A stretch of 64,000 nucleotides of DNA from contig NZ_JBHLWN010000025.1 of the NCBI RefSeq assembly GCF_042432825.1, forward strand, positions 62,001-126,000, in the 5' to 3' direction. A model generated the notes under the pieces. That model had not been told where the DNA came from, made no database searches, and saw only the letters and a list, made by a program, of their open reading frames with translations. Source of the DNA: Gordoniibacillus chartarius. GTDB taxonomy: Bacteria > Bacillota > Bacilli > Paenibacillales > NBRC-103111. Position numbers and translations under genes: made by a program. Numbering within the stretch: the first letter of the stretch is position 1; every line of letters starts with the position of its first letter. Below are positions 26,337-34,670 of the stretch, in pieces.

Positions 26337-26471
26337 ATGAGCGACAACAACCGCGAACTGCCGATCGGCAAAAACGAAGACGTCGAGTTTGCCAAGGATA
26401 TGGCCGATGAAGACGATTTGGAAGCGTTGGAACGAGCGCATGAAGCGGATGCTCGGCAAGAAAACCCGTAG
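26337..26471 (+). CDS. YfhD-like small acidic protein
   Basis: A 44-residue hydrophilic protein with no membrane segment. Its core DVEFAKDMADEDDLEALERA matches, from memory, the conserved part of the Bacillus YfhD family of small proteins, whose role is unknown but which is common in spore-formers. GAAGGAGTG at 26321-26329 gives a firm start at ATG 26337. The stop codon lies inside the ribosome binding site of the next gene, so the two are translated together. Confidence 0.75.
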   Translation: MSDNNRELPIGKNEDVEFAKDMADEDDLEALERAHEADARQENP

Positions 26472-26486
26472 GAGGTGGAAGCTGAC

Positions 26487-26867
26487 GTGAGCGAACGAGC
26501 GATTTTGGCCTATTTTCAAAGTCCGGAGCAAGCGGAAGGCGTCGCCTCCAAGCTGAAAGCGTTGCGGGTGGAGACGATTCAAATCGACCGGATCAGCCCT
26601 TATCCCAGCGAAAGCGATATGGGCGTCGATCATGTGATGAATCCGCTGACGAGCGATTTTCCCGGCCTGGGAGCATTGACGCTGAATGCGAATTTCAATT
26701 CGCGGGACGCAGCGATTCTCGCCGCCGCTTCGCCGGCCGCTTCCGGCATGAGCGACGGCGGCGCTCATCCGGTCACCGGCCGCGATATTCTGCTGACCGC
26801 CGTCGTCAACGAGTCGGTTTATGAGCAGGCGATGAGCGTAATCGAGCAAAGCGGCGGGATGACGTAA
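26487..26867 (+). CDS. Hypothetical protein, general-stress-like alpha/beta fold
   Basis: About 126 residues, with no signal or membrane segment. It begins SERAILAYFQSPEQAEGVAS, then KLKALRVETIQIDRI, a beta-alpha-beta pattern like the small YflT/GSP17M stress proteins. It ends in a second similar unit (LLTAVVNESVYEQAMSVIEQ) after a flexible middle rich in Ala, Ser and Gly. GTG 26487 is chosen because GGAGGTGG (26470-26477) lies just before it; the GTG at 26475 is within that site. It is coupled to the YfhD-like gene. The fold is inferred from pattern only. Confidence 0.7.
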   Translation: MSERAILAYFQSPEQAEGVASKLKALRVETIQIDRISPYPSESDMGVDHVMNPLTSDFPGLGALTLNANFNSRDAAILAAASPAASGMSDGGAHPVTGRDILLTAVVNESVYEQAMSVIEQSGGMT

Positions 26868-26897
26868 TCATACCAACACATTGGAGGTAACGATCAG

Positions 26898-27758
26898 ATG
26901 CCTATTGCTCATGTGAATGGGACGGAGCTCCACTATCATGCGAAAGGCTCCGGCGTACCCGTCATCTTCATCCACCCGCCGCTGCTGAATTCGGCGATAT
27001 TCCGGTATCAGCAAGTGCAGCTCTCCGATGAATATAAAATCATTACGTTCGACATCCGGGGGCATGGCTACAGCGCCCATTCGGACGAAGAAGTAACGAT
27101 CCCGCTCGTCGTATCCGATATGATCGCGCTGCTGGACAAGCTGGACATCGATCAAGCTTATGTATGCGGTTATTCGGCCGGCGGCGCGATTGCGCTTGAG
27201 GCGCTGCTTGAGGCGCCGTCGCGTTTTATCGGAGGCGTTGTCGCAAGCGGTATGTCCGAGGTCAGAGATATCAGTCTGAAGTCAAAGCTGATTGGCGCCG
27301 AGTTCCTGTCCATGCCGCTGTTTATCCGGCTGCTGAACCTTGGCGTCAGCTACGGCAATGCGGACATGGGACTCACGTTCAAAAATTTGTACCGCCACGC
27401 AAAGCACGGTAATATCGATAATATCCGCCAATATTACCGGGCCAGCCATCTGTTCAACTGCACCGACAGGCTGCACTATATCTCCAGCCCGCTGCTGGTT
27501 ATGTACGGCGAGCATGACGAGCTTCACCGTAAATATTCGGAGCTCATCCTGCGCCGGTTGCCTCTGGCGAAGCGCGCCGTCATTCGCGACGAAGGCCACT
27601 ATTTATTCACGAAGGGCGCTTCCAAGACGAACGAGGTGCTGCGGGCATGGTTCAAGTATGCCGAGGAGCAGCAGCCGGACAAGCCGGTGTACCGCGGGCA
27701 CCCTTCGGTCGAAACGCCCGCGATCGACACGGTTGAGCCGGAGCACACTCATGTATGA
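26898..27758 (+). CDS. Alpha/beta hydrolase
   Basis: About 286 residues. The catalytic triad can be read: Ser93 in CGYSAGG (nucleophile elbow), Asp in MYGEHDELH, and His in RDEGHYLF. The oxyanion segment is VIFIHPPLLN, and ITFDIRGHGYSAHS precedes the elbow. Proteins like this hydrolyse esters or lactones; the substrate is unknown. TTGGAGGT stands before ATG 26898. The gene follows the stress-type gene by 30 bases and is closed by a terminator. Confidence 0.88.
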   Translation: MPIAHVNGTELHYHAKGSGVPVIFIHPPLLNSAIFRYQQVQLSDEYKIITFDIRGHGYSAHSDEEVTIPLVVSDMIALLDKLDIDQAYVCGYSAGGAIALEALLEAPSRFIGGVVASGMSEVRDISLKSKLIGAEFLSMPLFIRLLNLGVSYGNADMGLTFKNLYRHAKHGNIDNIRQYYRASHLFNCTDRLHYISSPLLVMYGEHDELHRKYSELILRRLPLAKRAVIRDEGHYLFTKGASKTNEVLRAWFKYAEEQQPDKPVYRGHPSVETPAIDTVEPEHTHV

Positions 27759-27773
27759 TCGATTCCGTTTACG

Positions 27774-27806
27774 ATCCCGGTCCGCTGGTTAGCGGGTCGG
27801 GATTTT
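27774..27806 (+). terminator. Rho-independent terminator after the hydrolase gene
   Basis: A 13-bp stem with two G-U pairs (ATCCCGGTCCGCT with AGCGGGTCGGGAT, loop GGTT) is followed by TTTTCTG. Confidence 0.88.
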
Positions 27807-28228
27807 CTGTGCGTGAAGCTGTTTCAAACAGCTTATTCCAAGGTACAAAGACCTAGCGGGCTTCCGGTCGTTAACCGTTCAGTTTTCTATCATATTAATT
27901 TTTCTTCACATTTCATAGACCTCGCTCTATTCAATTGACCGTCGGAAAACCCTCGCCCAGCAACAATTTCCACCATATCCCAGCGTTATGACCTTCACGA
28001 AAACTTCATAAAAGCGTCCGTTTCGTCCACAATTCTTTTAGAAACCTCTAACATTGTGCTAATAGTTGAGAGTTACTTTATTAGGGAGATGATGGAAGTC
28101 GATCCGTCGGGAAGTCGAGCTGGAATAAAATAGTACACTTGGCTTATGTTCATCCGAGTTACAAAATTTATATAATCGTCATTGGCTGTAAAAAAGACCT
28201 AAATATACACATTATGGGAGCGAGGGAA
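27807..28228. other. Intergenic region upstream of the thioesterase gene
   Basis: No gene is seen. A perfect inverted repeat AAGCTGTTT-C-AAACAGCTT lies at 27816-27834. A good -10 box TATAAT at 28171-28176 has no clear -35 partner. The stretch is AT-rich and probably holds the promoter of the thioesterase operon. Confidence 0.5.
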
Positions 28229-29035
28229 ATGACGAATTCACGCATGTATTCGTGGTTTCCGGGTGCGGAACCACGCACTTCGGCGAAGCTGCGGTTATTT
28301 TGTTTTCCATATGCCGGTGCCGGGGCATCGGTGTTTCGCCAGTGGCGGAGCCATCTGCCGCATGACATCGACGTTATTCCCGTCCAGCTGCCGGGCCGCG
28401 AAAGCCGGGCTCTGGAGGCGCCGATCGAATCGCTGAACACGGTCGTTCAAACGATTGCCCGGGAGATCACTCCGCTGCTTCAACTGCCATTCGCTTTCTT
28501 CGGCCACAGCATGGGCGCCCTGATCGCATTCGAGACGGCCCGCAGGCTGCGGTACACTCACCACGTCAGTCCGGTACATCTTATCGTATCAGGCAAGAGC
28601 GCTCCTCAGCTTCCCTCAACCAGACCTCATCTTCACAATCTGCCTGAAGAACAATTCATTGAAGAAATTCGCAACATGCAAGGAACTCCGGAGGAAATAT
28701 TGCAAAACCGCGAGCTGATGCAGCTGCTGCTGCCGCGCCTTCGCGCCGATTTCTCCGTTTGCGATACGTATGCCTTCGCTCCGGGTGAGACGCTGCCTTG
28801 TCCGATTACGGTACTTGGCGGTACGGAAGATTCGGGTGTGAGTCCGGAATCGCTGCAAGGCTGGAAGGAGCATACGAAGGAAGCTTTCCAAGTCCGCATG
28901 TTCCGGGGCAACCACTTTTTCCTGAACGATCAAGTTCCGGCTGTGACGGAAGCCGTCTTGGACGCGATCCGTACGCAAACCGGCCGGCAGCCTGCAGTCG
29001 CTGCAGCTTCCGCTGCTGCAAGAGAGCTCGTCTAA
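28229..29035 (+). CDS. Type II thioesterase (GrsT-like, nonribosomal peptide/polyketide repair)
   Basis: About 268 residues of the alpha/beta hydrolase thioesterase II family. The oxyanion region is LRLFCFPYAGAGASVFRQW, the nucleophile Ser94 lies in FGHSMGALIAFE, Asp lies in GGTEDSGV, and His lies in FRGNHFFL. These enzymes remove wrong acyl groups from carrier proteins of NRPS or PKS assembly lines. ATG 28229 is used, with GGGAG 8 bases upstream; ATG 28214 and 28241 are in-frame alternatives. The tail after residue 250 is Ala-rich. It heads a four-gene set with an aminotransferase, a lipase and a phosphopantetheinyl transferase, but no synthetase is in the window. Confidence 0.88.
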   Translation: MTNSRMYSWFPGAEPRTSAKLRLFCFPYAGAGASVFRQWRSHLPHDIDVIPVQLPGRESRALEAPIESLNTVVQTIAREITPLLQLPFAFFGHSMGALIAFETARRLRYTHHVSPVHLIVSGKSAPQLPSTRPHLHNLPEEQFIEEIRNMQGTPEEILQNRELMQLLLPRLRADFSVCDTYAFAPGETLPCPITVLGGTEDSGVSPESLQGWKEHTKEAFQVRMFRGNHFFLNDQVPAVTEAVLDAIRTQTGRQPAVAAASAAARELV

Positions 29036-29079
29036 CGACCCGGTAATATTTACTGCCATATAAAGAATAGGAGTGGTAC

Positions 29080-30369
29080 TTGATGAACACCTTCGAGAGA
29101 CTGGAAGCCAACGTACGATCGTATTGCCGGTCGTTTCCGGATGTATTCGTGCGGGCCAAGGGGGCGCAGCTCTTTTCGCAAACGGGCGGAGCGTTCGTCG
29201 ATTTCTTCGCGGGCGCCGGTGCGCTGAATTACGGGCATAACAACGACTATATCAAAGGCCGGTTGATCCAGTATTTGGAGGAAGACGGCATCAGCCACGG
29301 TCTGGATATGTATACGTCGGCGAAAGAGGCGTTCCTGCAAACGTTCGAATCGCTCATTCTGGCTCCGCGCGCTTTGGATTACAAAGTGCAGTTTTGCGGT
29401 CCGACCGGCGCTAATGCGGTGGAAGCGGCGCTGAAGCTGGCCCGGAAAGTGAAAGGACGATCCGGCATCTTTGCGTTCATGGGCGGCTTTCACGGCATGT
29501 CGCTCGGCGCATTGTCGGCTACCAGCAATCTGTTTCACCGCGAAGCTGCCGGCGTCGCTCTTCACGACGTCACGTTCATGCCGTTCCCCTGCGGCGGTCC
29601 CGGCGCTGACTTCGATACGATCCGCTACATCGATTCGATTCTTGAAGACGATCATTCGGGCGTTTCGAAGCCGGCTGCAATAATCGTGGAGACGATCCAA
29701 GCCGAGGGCGGCTTGAACTTCGCTCCGGTCGAGTGGCTGAAGCAGCTGCGGGCGTTGTGCGACAAGCATGACATCCTGCTCATCGTCGACGATATTCAAG
29801 TCGGCTGCGGCCGCGTCGGTCCGTTCTTCTCCTTCGAGCCGGCCGAGATCGTACCGGATTTGGTCGTACTGTCCAAGTCGATCTCCGGCTTCGGCTTGCC
29901 GATGTCGCTCGTTCTGTTCCGCAGAGAGCTGGATGCATGGCGGCCGGGCGAGCATACCGGGACGTTCCGGGGCAACCAGCTTGCCTTCGTCGGCGCGAAG
30001 GCCGCCTTGGAATACCGCGAGGAAGTTCTGCTGGAAGCCGAGACGCTGCGCAAGGGAGCGTGGGTCGAGCGGTTCCTGCAGGAGGAAATCGCACCGCTGA
30101 GTGATCGGATTGCCATCCGGGGTGCAGGCCTGCTATGGGGTGTCGACGTGTCCGCCGCCGGTCCGCATGAGCTGTCCAAAGGAATCGCTACCCGCTGCTA
30201 TGAACTCGGCCTTGTCATTGAGCGGGTAGGCCGTCACGACAACGTTCTGAAGATCATGCCCCCACTGACGATTTCGGATGCCGAGCTCGAGACCGGCTGC
30301 CGCATTCTCAAACAAGCCGTGAGTGAAAGCCTGGAGAAGCTCGGAGCGCTGGAGCCTGCTCTCGTATAA
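29080..30369 (+). CDS. ectB: Diaminobutyrate--2-oxoglutarate aminotransferase (EctB-like)
   Basis: About 429 residues, a class III PLP-dependent aminotransferase. It shows FFAGAGALNYGHNN, QFCGPTGANAVEAALKLARK, FMGGFHGMSLGALSAT, IVETIQAEGGLN, IVDDIQVGCGR, and the PLP lysine Lys266 in VLSKSISGFGLPM. It converts aspartate semialdehyde and glutamate to 2,4-diaminobutyrate. In ectoine producers it stands beside ectA and ectC. Neither is here, and the neighbours are a thioesterase and an Sfp enzyme. In Paenibacillus a lone ectB supplies diaminobutyrate for lipopeptides such as polymyxin, so that role is the more likely one. The substrate assignment comes from family resemblance. Confidence 0.88.
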   Translation: MMNTFERLEANVRSYCRSFPDVFVRAKGAQLFSQTGGAFVDFFAGAGALNYGHNNDYIKGRLIQYLEEDGISHGLDMYTSAKEAFLQTFESLILAPRALDYKVQFCGPTGANAVEAALKLARKVKGRSGIFAFMGGFHGMSLGALSATSNLFHREAAGVALHDVTFMPFPCGGPGADFDTIRYIDSILEDDHSGVSKPAAIIVETIQAEGGLNFAPVEWLKQLRALCDKHDILLIVDDIQVGCGRVGPFFSFEPAEIVPDLVVLSKSISGFGLPMSLVLFRRELDAWRPGEHTGTFRGNQLAFVGAKAALEYREEVLLEAETLRKGAWVERFLQEEIAPLSDRIAIRGAGLLWGVDVSAAGPHELSKGIATRCYELGLVIERVGRHDNVLKIMPPLTISDAELETGCRILKQAVSESLEKLGALEPALV

Positions 30370-30401
30370 GCGCATAACCATTTTCGAGGAGAGTGTCTGT
30401 T

Positions 30402-31997
30402 TTGAAGAAAAAAGCCGTATTCCTGCTCTTGTCGCTGCTGCTAATGCTGTCTGTCGCCATTACGCCGGCTTATGCCGCCGCCCCCAACCCCAACTTGTCG
30501 AAAGTGCCGGGTACGTGGGCGCCGGGCGCTACTCCTCCGAACTTGAACCCGAATGCTCCTATCGTATTGTTCGTGCAAGGCTTAACAAGCTACGCCGGTA
30601 TGTGGTACAACGAGAGCGACATGTACCAAACCGCCTATAACAACGGATATCAGACCGCATTCGTCGAGCTGTACGATTCCGCCGGCACGCCGAAAAGCAT
30701 GTGGGATAACGGGAAAATATTGGCCGACCGCATCGTCGAGATTTCCAAGCATTACAATAAAAAAATCGTCGTTGTCGCTCACAGTAAAGGCGGCGTCGAT
30801 ACGCAAACAGCACTTGTTCATTACAACGCATATCCGTACGTATCCAATGTGATTACGCTTAGCTCGCCGCACTACGGCTCCCAGCTCGCCGATTTGGCGT
30901 ACAGCTCCTGGGCCGGCTGGCTCGCCCAGCTGATCGGGTACCAGAGCGACGGCGCGTACTCGATGCAAACGTCGTACATGAAATACTTCCGCTCGATCAC
31001 GGATTCGCATGTCAACGCAAGCAAGAACAAGTTTTTCACGTTCGCGGGAAATGACTGGAATGCCGGTACGGCAGCGCATTTTGCCGGCGGCCTGTACTTA
31101 TCGTTCTACGGACCGAATGACGGTGTCGTGACTGTCGCCAATTCTTACATTCCGAAAGGCACGATGGTACGTGTCGGTGCATGGAGCCACCAGACGATCC
31201 GTAACGGCTCCAGCACGTTCAGCTTGTTCAAGCCGTATTTGACGACGAACACCCTGGCGCTTGCCCCGGCGGCGAAGGACGACGGCCGTGCGGTAGCGAT
31301 CGCGGCTGCAGACGTCGAATCCTCGGCAAGAGCGGAGGCTTCGGCGGCGGAAGAGGCGAGCGATGTGCTCGTACGCGGCGGCAGCCATAACGGTCAAGCG
31401 GTAGAGAAGTTTCTCGTCGAGAACGATGTGCGAAGCATCAAGCTGACGTGGATGAGCGATCAGCAGCTGTCCGAGCTAGAGCTGACCGACCCGGACGGCA
31501 AAACGCGGAAAGTCAAAGTTTCCGCAGCTCAGGATCAGGAAGGCATCTTCAAAGGCGCATGGATTCATACTGCTGAAGTGAAGAAGCCAAAGTCGGGTGA
31601 GTGGACTGTCCAAGCAACGAGCGAACGATCCGGCGCATACCTGCTGACGGTTCAGTATGATTCCGATCTTGGCCGCAGCCTGAAGCTGAAGCCGAAGAAG
31701 GCCGGCAGCAATGATAAGGTGCAAGTGGAGATGAAGGGTCTTGCGGCACAACAGACAAAGCTGCGTTACTCCGTCAGCTTGGCGCCTGCGCAAGACAACA
31801 AGCAGAAGGGTAAAACGCGTAATCTGGTCGTAAACGAAACAGCGAACGCGCAGGATGAGATCGGCCTGCCTTCCGGACACGGCAGCGGCGTATATAACGT
31901 GACCGTTGATGTGGCCGGTCAAACGCCGCAAGGCGTACCTTTCGAACGGACACTGATTCGTTCCATCTATGAGGATGAGAAGGGTGAGCGGTATTGA
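30402..31997 (+). CDS. Secreted lipase/esterase with C-terminal beta domain
   Basis: About 531 residues. A strong signal peptide (KKKAVFLLLSLLLMLSVAIT, then PAYAAA) is followed by a lipase domain. It has an oxyanion segment IVLFVQGLTSYAGMW, nucleophile Ser128 in VVAHSKGGVDT, a probable Asp in FYGPNDGVV and a His in GAWSHQTIR. From about residue 300 on, the sequence is beta-rich and lysine-rich without catalytic motifs, probably an accessory binding or stability module. TTG 30402 directly precedes the signal peptide, with GAGGAGAG about 8 bases upstream. It overlaps the Sfp gene by four bases and so is translated with it. Confidence 0.87.
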   Translation: MKKKAVFLLLSLLLMLSVAITPAYAAAPNPNLSKVPGTWAPGATPPNLNPNAPIVLFVQGLTSYAGMWYNESDMYQTAYNNGYQTAFVELYDSAGTPKSMWDNGKILADRIVEISKHYNKKIVVVAHSKGGVDTQTALVHYNAYPYVSNVITLSSPHYGSQLADLAYSSWAGWLAQLIGYQSDGAYSMQTSYMKYFRSITDSHVNASKNKFFTFAGNDWNAGTAAHFAGGLYLSFYGPNDGVVTVANSYIPKGTMVRVGAWSHQTIRNGSSTFSLFKPYLTTNTLALAPAAKDDGRAVAIAAADVESSARAEASAAEEASDVLVRGGSHNGQAVEKFLVENDVRSIKLTWMSDQQLSELELTDPDGKTRKVKVSAAQDQEGIFKGAWIHTAEVKKPKSGEWTVQATSERSGAYLLTVQYDSDLGRSLKLKPKKAGSNDKVQVEMKGLAAQQTKLRYSVSLAPAQDNKQKGKTRNLVVNETANAQDEIGLPSGHGSGVYNVTVDVAGQTPQGVPFERTLIRSIYEDEKGERY

Positions 31998-32689
31998 GCG
32001 TCAGTCTGCTAGCTGTCTCTTTATCCCCAAACCGCAATTACGACGAGTTCGATAAACTGCTTGAGGCAGCGTCCCCCGAGAAGAAGGCGAAGGCGGCGGC
32101 GTTCCGCTGCCGGGACGACGCTTGGCGGACGCTCGTCGGCGAAGCGCTGGCCCGGACCGCGGTCGGCGAACGGCTTGGCATCGCTCCGAACCGCATCGAA
32201 TTCGGATCGAGCGCTTATGGCAAGCCGTATGTGGTGGGTGCGCCGGAGCTGCATTTCAACGTGTCGCATTCGGGCTCGTGGGTCGTGTGCGCCGTTGCGA
32301 GACAGCCGGTCGGCGTCGATGTGGAACGGATGCAGCCGGTCGACTTGTCGGTGGCGCACCGCTTCTTCAGCAGGCAGGAGCAGCGGGATCTCGCCGATAA
32401 GCTTCCACATGAACAGGAAGAGTATTTTTACGATCTGTGGACGCTGAAGGAGAGCTACATTAAGTGCCATGGACACGGCCTGTCGCTGCGGCTTGACAGC
32501 TTCACCGTGCGCGTCGAACCCGGCGGTCAGGTGACCGCCTGGATGCCGCAAGGAGAGCCGCCGTACAGCTTCCGCCGGTATGCGTTCGTGCCCGGCTACA
32601 AGCTCGCGCTTTGCTCGGGGGAATCCGAGCTCCCGGAGCGCTGGCAAACGGTAAGTGTGCAACAAATCGTAGAAGAGCTGCTTCGGTAG
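31994..32689 (+). CDS. sfp: 4'-phosphopantetheinyl transferase, Sfp type
   Basis: About 231 residues. The three motifs of Sfp enzymes are intact: LHFNVSHSGSWVVCAV, VGVDVERMQPVD (magnesium-binding Asp) and FYDLWTLKESYIKCHGHGL. It moves the phosphopantetheine arm of CoA onto carrier proteins of NRPS, PKS and fatty acid synthases. The TTG start at 31994 overlaps the lipase stop codon (31995-31997), with GGGTGAG just upstream. It completes the thioesterase, aminotransferase and lipase set, which supports a role in secondary metabolism. Its end is overlapped by the terminator. Confidence 0.92.
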   Translation: MSVSLLAVSLSPNRNYDEFDKLLEAASPEKKAKAAAFRCRDDAWRTLVGEALARTAVGERLGIAPNRIEFGSSAYGKPYVVGAPELHFNVSHSGSWVVCAVARQPVGVDVERMQPVDLSVAHRFFSRQEQRDLADKLPHEQEEYFYDLWTLKESYIKCHGHGLSLRLDSFTVRVEPGGQVTAWMPQGEPPYSFRRYAFVPGYKLALCSGESELPERWQTVSVQQIVEELLR

Positions 32690-32705
32690 CTCTTTCTTTT
32701 TTTGC
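32674..32705 (+). terminator. Rho-independent terminator overlapping the end of sfp
   Basis: AGAGCTGC-TTCG-GTAGCTCT forms an 8-bp stem with a UUCG tetraloop, followed by TTCTTTTTTTG. The stop codon of sfp (32687-32689) lies in the 3' arm. Confidence 0.88.
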
Positions 32706-32761
32706 TTGGGCAGATAGTGTACAATAGGCGGAGTTGCATGTACATATAGGAGGCTGTGTAG

Positions 32762-33730
32762 ATGAAATGGGTTGAGATTACCGTCCACACGACCGAGGAA
32801 GCGGTCGAGATGGTTTCGAATTTTTTTCACGAGCTCGGGGCCGGCGGCGTCACGATTGAAGAATCGGGTACGCTGAACAAGCCGCGCGATACGTCGCTCG
32901 GTCAGTGGTATGAGACGCCGCTGAACGACATTCCGGAAGGTGAAGCCGTCCTGCAGGGCTACTTCCTGGAAGGAACGGACATTGATGAGGTGCTGGCGGA
33001 GCTGAAACGGCGCGTGGCTGAGCTGCCGGACTACCAGATCGATATCGGGCAGCCGGAATATTCGGTTCGCGTCGTAGACGAGCAGGATTGGGCGAATTCG
33101 TGGAAGCAATATTTTAAGCCGCTGCGGGTAACGGACCGGTTGACGATTAAGCCTACCTGGGAGCCGTATGAGCCGTCGGAAGGCGAAATCATCCTGGAGC
33201 TGGATCCGGGAATGGCATTCGGCACCGGTACGCACGCCACAACGTCGCTGTGCCTGAAGACGCTGGAGCAAGTGATCCGGCCCGGCGATCACGTCATCGA
33301 CGTTGGTACAGGTTCGGGCATTCTTGCGATCGCCGCGGCGAAGCTGGGAGCCGGTCATGTACTTGCGCTGGATCTTGATCCGGTAGCGGTGTCGAGCGCA
33401 ACGGAGAACGTGCGGCTCAACGGCTTGGACGATGCGGTGACGGTGCGTCACAGCGATTTGCTGCAGGCGCTCAAGGATAGCGGCGAAGGAGAAGGCGTCG
33501 GCGTGAAGATGCCGGTGCAGGTTGTCGTGGCGAACATTCTCGCCGAAATTATTTTGCTGTTCATCGACGATGTCGCCCAGGTGCTGCCGAGCGGGGGCAA
33601 GTACATCGTGTCGGGGATTATTACGGCGAAGGAAGCGGTTATTGAGGAAGCCCTTAAAGCCGCGGGGTTTGAAATCGAGAGCAAGCACACCGATTCGGAT
33701 TGGGTCGTGTTCGTTGCCGTTAAGAAGTAG
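32762..33730 (+). CDS. prmA: Ribosomal protein L11 methyltransferase PrmA
   Basis: About 322 residues. The N-terminal L11-recognition domain begins MKWVEITVHTTEEAVEMVSN. The methyltransferase domain has the PrmA motif LDPGMAFGTGTHATTSLCL, the SAM loop VIDVGTGSGILAIAAAKLG and VVVANILAEII. It trimethylates ribosomal protein L11. TAGGAGG lies before ATG 32762. In most Bacillales prmA follows dnaJ directly; here about 6.5 kb of other genes, including the metabolite cassette, stands between them, which suggests an insertion. Confidence 0.96.
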   Translation: MKWVEITVHTTEEAVEMVSNFFHELGAGGVTIEESGTLNKPRDTSLGQWYETPLNDIPEGEAVLQGYFLEGTDIDEVLAELKRRVAELPDYQIDIGQPEYSVRVVDEQDWANSWKQYFKPLRVTDRLTIKPTWEPYEPSEGEIILELDPGMAFGTGTHATTSLCLKTLEQVIRPGDHVIDVGTGSGILAIAAAKLGAGHVLALDLDPVAVSSATENVRLNGLDDAVTVRHSDLLQALKDSGEGEGVGVKMPVQVVVANILAEIILLFIDDVAQVLPSGGKYIVSGIITAKEAVIEEALKAAGFEIESKHTDSDWVVFVAVKK

Positions 33731-33740
33731 GTGAGCCGCC

Positions 33741-34442
33741 GTGTCGTTGGAAAATTTATTCGCCTTCCCGCTGGACCAGCTCCCATTCATCGTTCTCGTG
33801 CTCATTATTGCGTTTACGGTGCATGAGTTCGCACATGCTTACGCAGCATACAAGCTTGGCGATCCGACCGCGAAGCAGCTGCGCCGTGTAACGCTCAACC
33901 CTGTCGAGCACATCAGCTTGCTCGGGATGATCTTGTTCGTAATTGCCGGCTTCGGATGGGCGAAGCCGGTTCCCGTCAATCGGGCTAATTTCCGGAAGCC
34001 CCGGCTTATGAGCATCATAACGACGGCGGCGGGACCCGTAAGCAATCTGGTGCTCGCCTTCGTCGGCATTGCTGCAGTGTTCGTCATTAATGAGTTTCAT
34101 ATGTTGGAGCATTCCAGCGACGGTGTCAATATGGCCGTGATGACGTTCCTGAGATATCACATTTACACCAACATCATTTTGTTCTTATTCAATTTACTGC
34201 CGATCCCTCCGCTTGACGGATACCGTATTTTATATGACGTCGTTCCGGAGCGTGCGTCCCGCAGTTTCGGCAAATTCGAGCAGTGGGCGCTTTACATTTT
34301 CCTATTATTTATTTTCATTCCGCCGCTTTCCCGCTATACGCTAGGGCCTTTGTTCATGCTGCGCTATCCGATTGCGGAATGGCTCAGCTGGCCGTTAGAG
34401 CAGCTATTCGGATTTCAGATCATCTGGCGTCACTTCTTTTAG
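33741..34442 (+). CDS. Site-2 protease family (M50) membrane metalloprotease
   Basis: About 233 residues with four to six membrane segments. The zinc motif HEFAHAYAAYKLGD gives the HExxH pair, and the second metal-binding region is LFNLLPIPPLDGYRIL. The NPVEHISLLG and AGPVSNLVLAF segments are typical of the short M50 proteins of Bacillota, whose substrates are mostly unknown. GTG 33741 is preceded by AGGTGAG. It lies 10 bases after prmA and is probably cotranscribed. Confidence 0.9.
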   Translation: MSLENLFAFPLDQLPFIVLVLIIAFTVHEFAHAYAAYKLGDPTAKQLRRVTLNPVEHISLLGMILFVIAGFGWAKPVPVNRANFRKPRLMSIITTAAGPVSNLVLAFVGIAAVFVINEFHMLEHSSDGVNMAVMTFLRYHIYTNIILFLFNLLPIPPLDGYRILYDVVPERASRSFGKFEQWALYIFLLFIFIPPLSRYTLGPLFMLRYPIAEWLSWPLEQLFGFQIIWRHFF

Positions 34443-34524
34443 TCCAAGCGAGTTCGCCGATCGGGACGGATTTGGAATGAACTATGGTGAAAGCTGCCGA
34501 CTTGACGATTTATAAATAATAATA

Positions 34525-34567
34525 GACGGCTCTGCCGCTTCATTGAAGCCGGGGCCGTTTTTGTTTT
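34525..34567 (+). terminator. Rho-independent terminator after the M50 protease gene
   Basis: A stem closed by ACGGC/GCCGT, with CTTC/GAAG near the loop, is followed by TTTTTGTTTT. Confidence 0.75.
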
Positions 34568-34670
34568 ATACATATCCTGCAGTAACATATGTTGGGGTGC
34601 GGTAGCATTTTGCTCGAAAATGCAGTATGATAGACGTTGATTTATTTCGAAACATGAAGGTAGAGAGCAG

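Noticed and set aside
32021..33805. Minus-strand open frame of 594 residues opposite sfp and prmA
   Set aside because: Both plus-strand genes are certain, and a terminator and a ribosome binding site lie within the span.
34592..34631. Promoter for rsmE with TATGAT as -10 box
   Set aside because: No -35 box lies at an acceptable distance.
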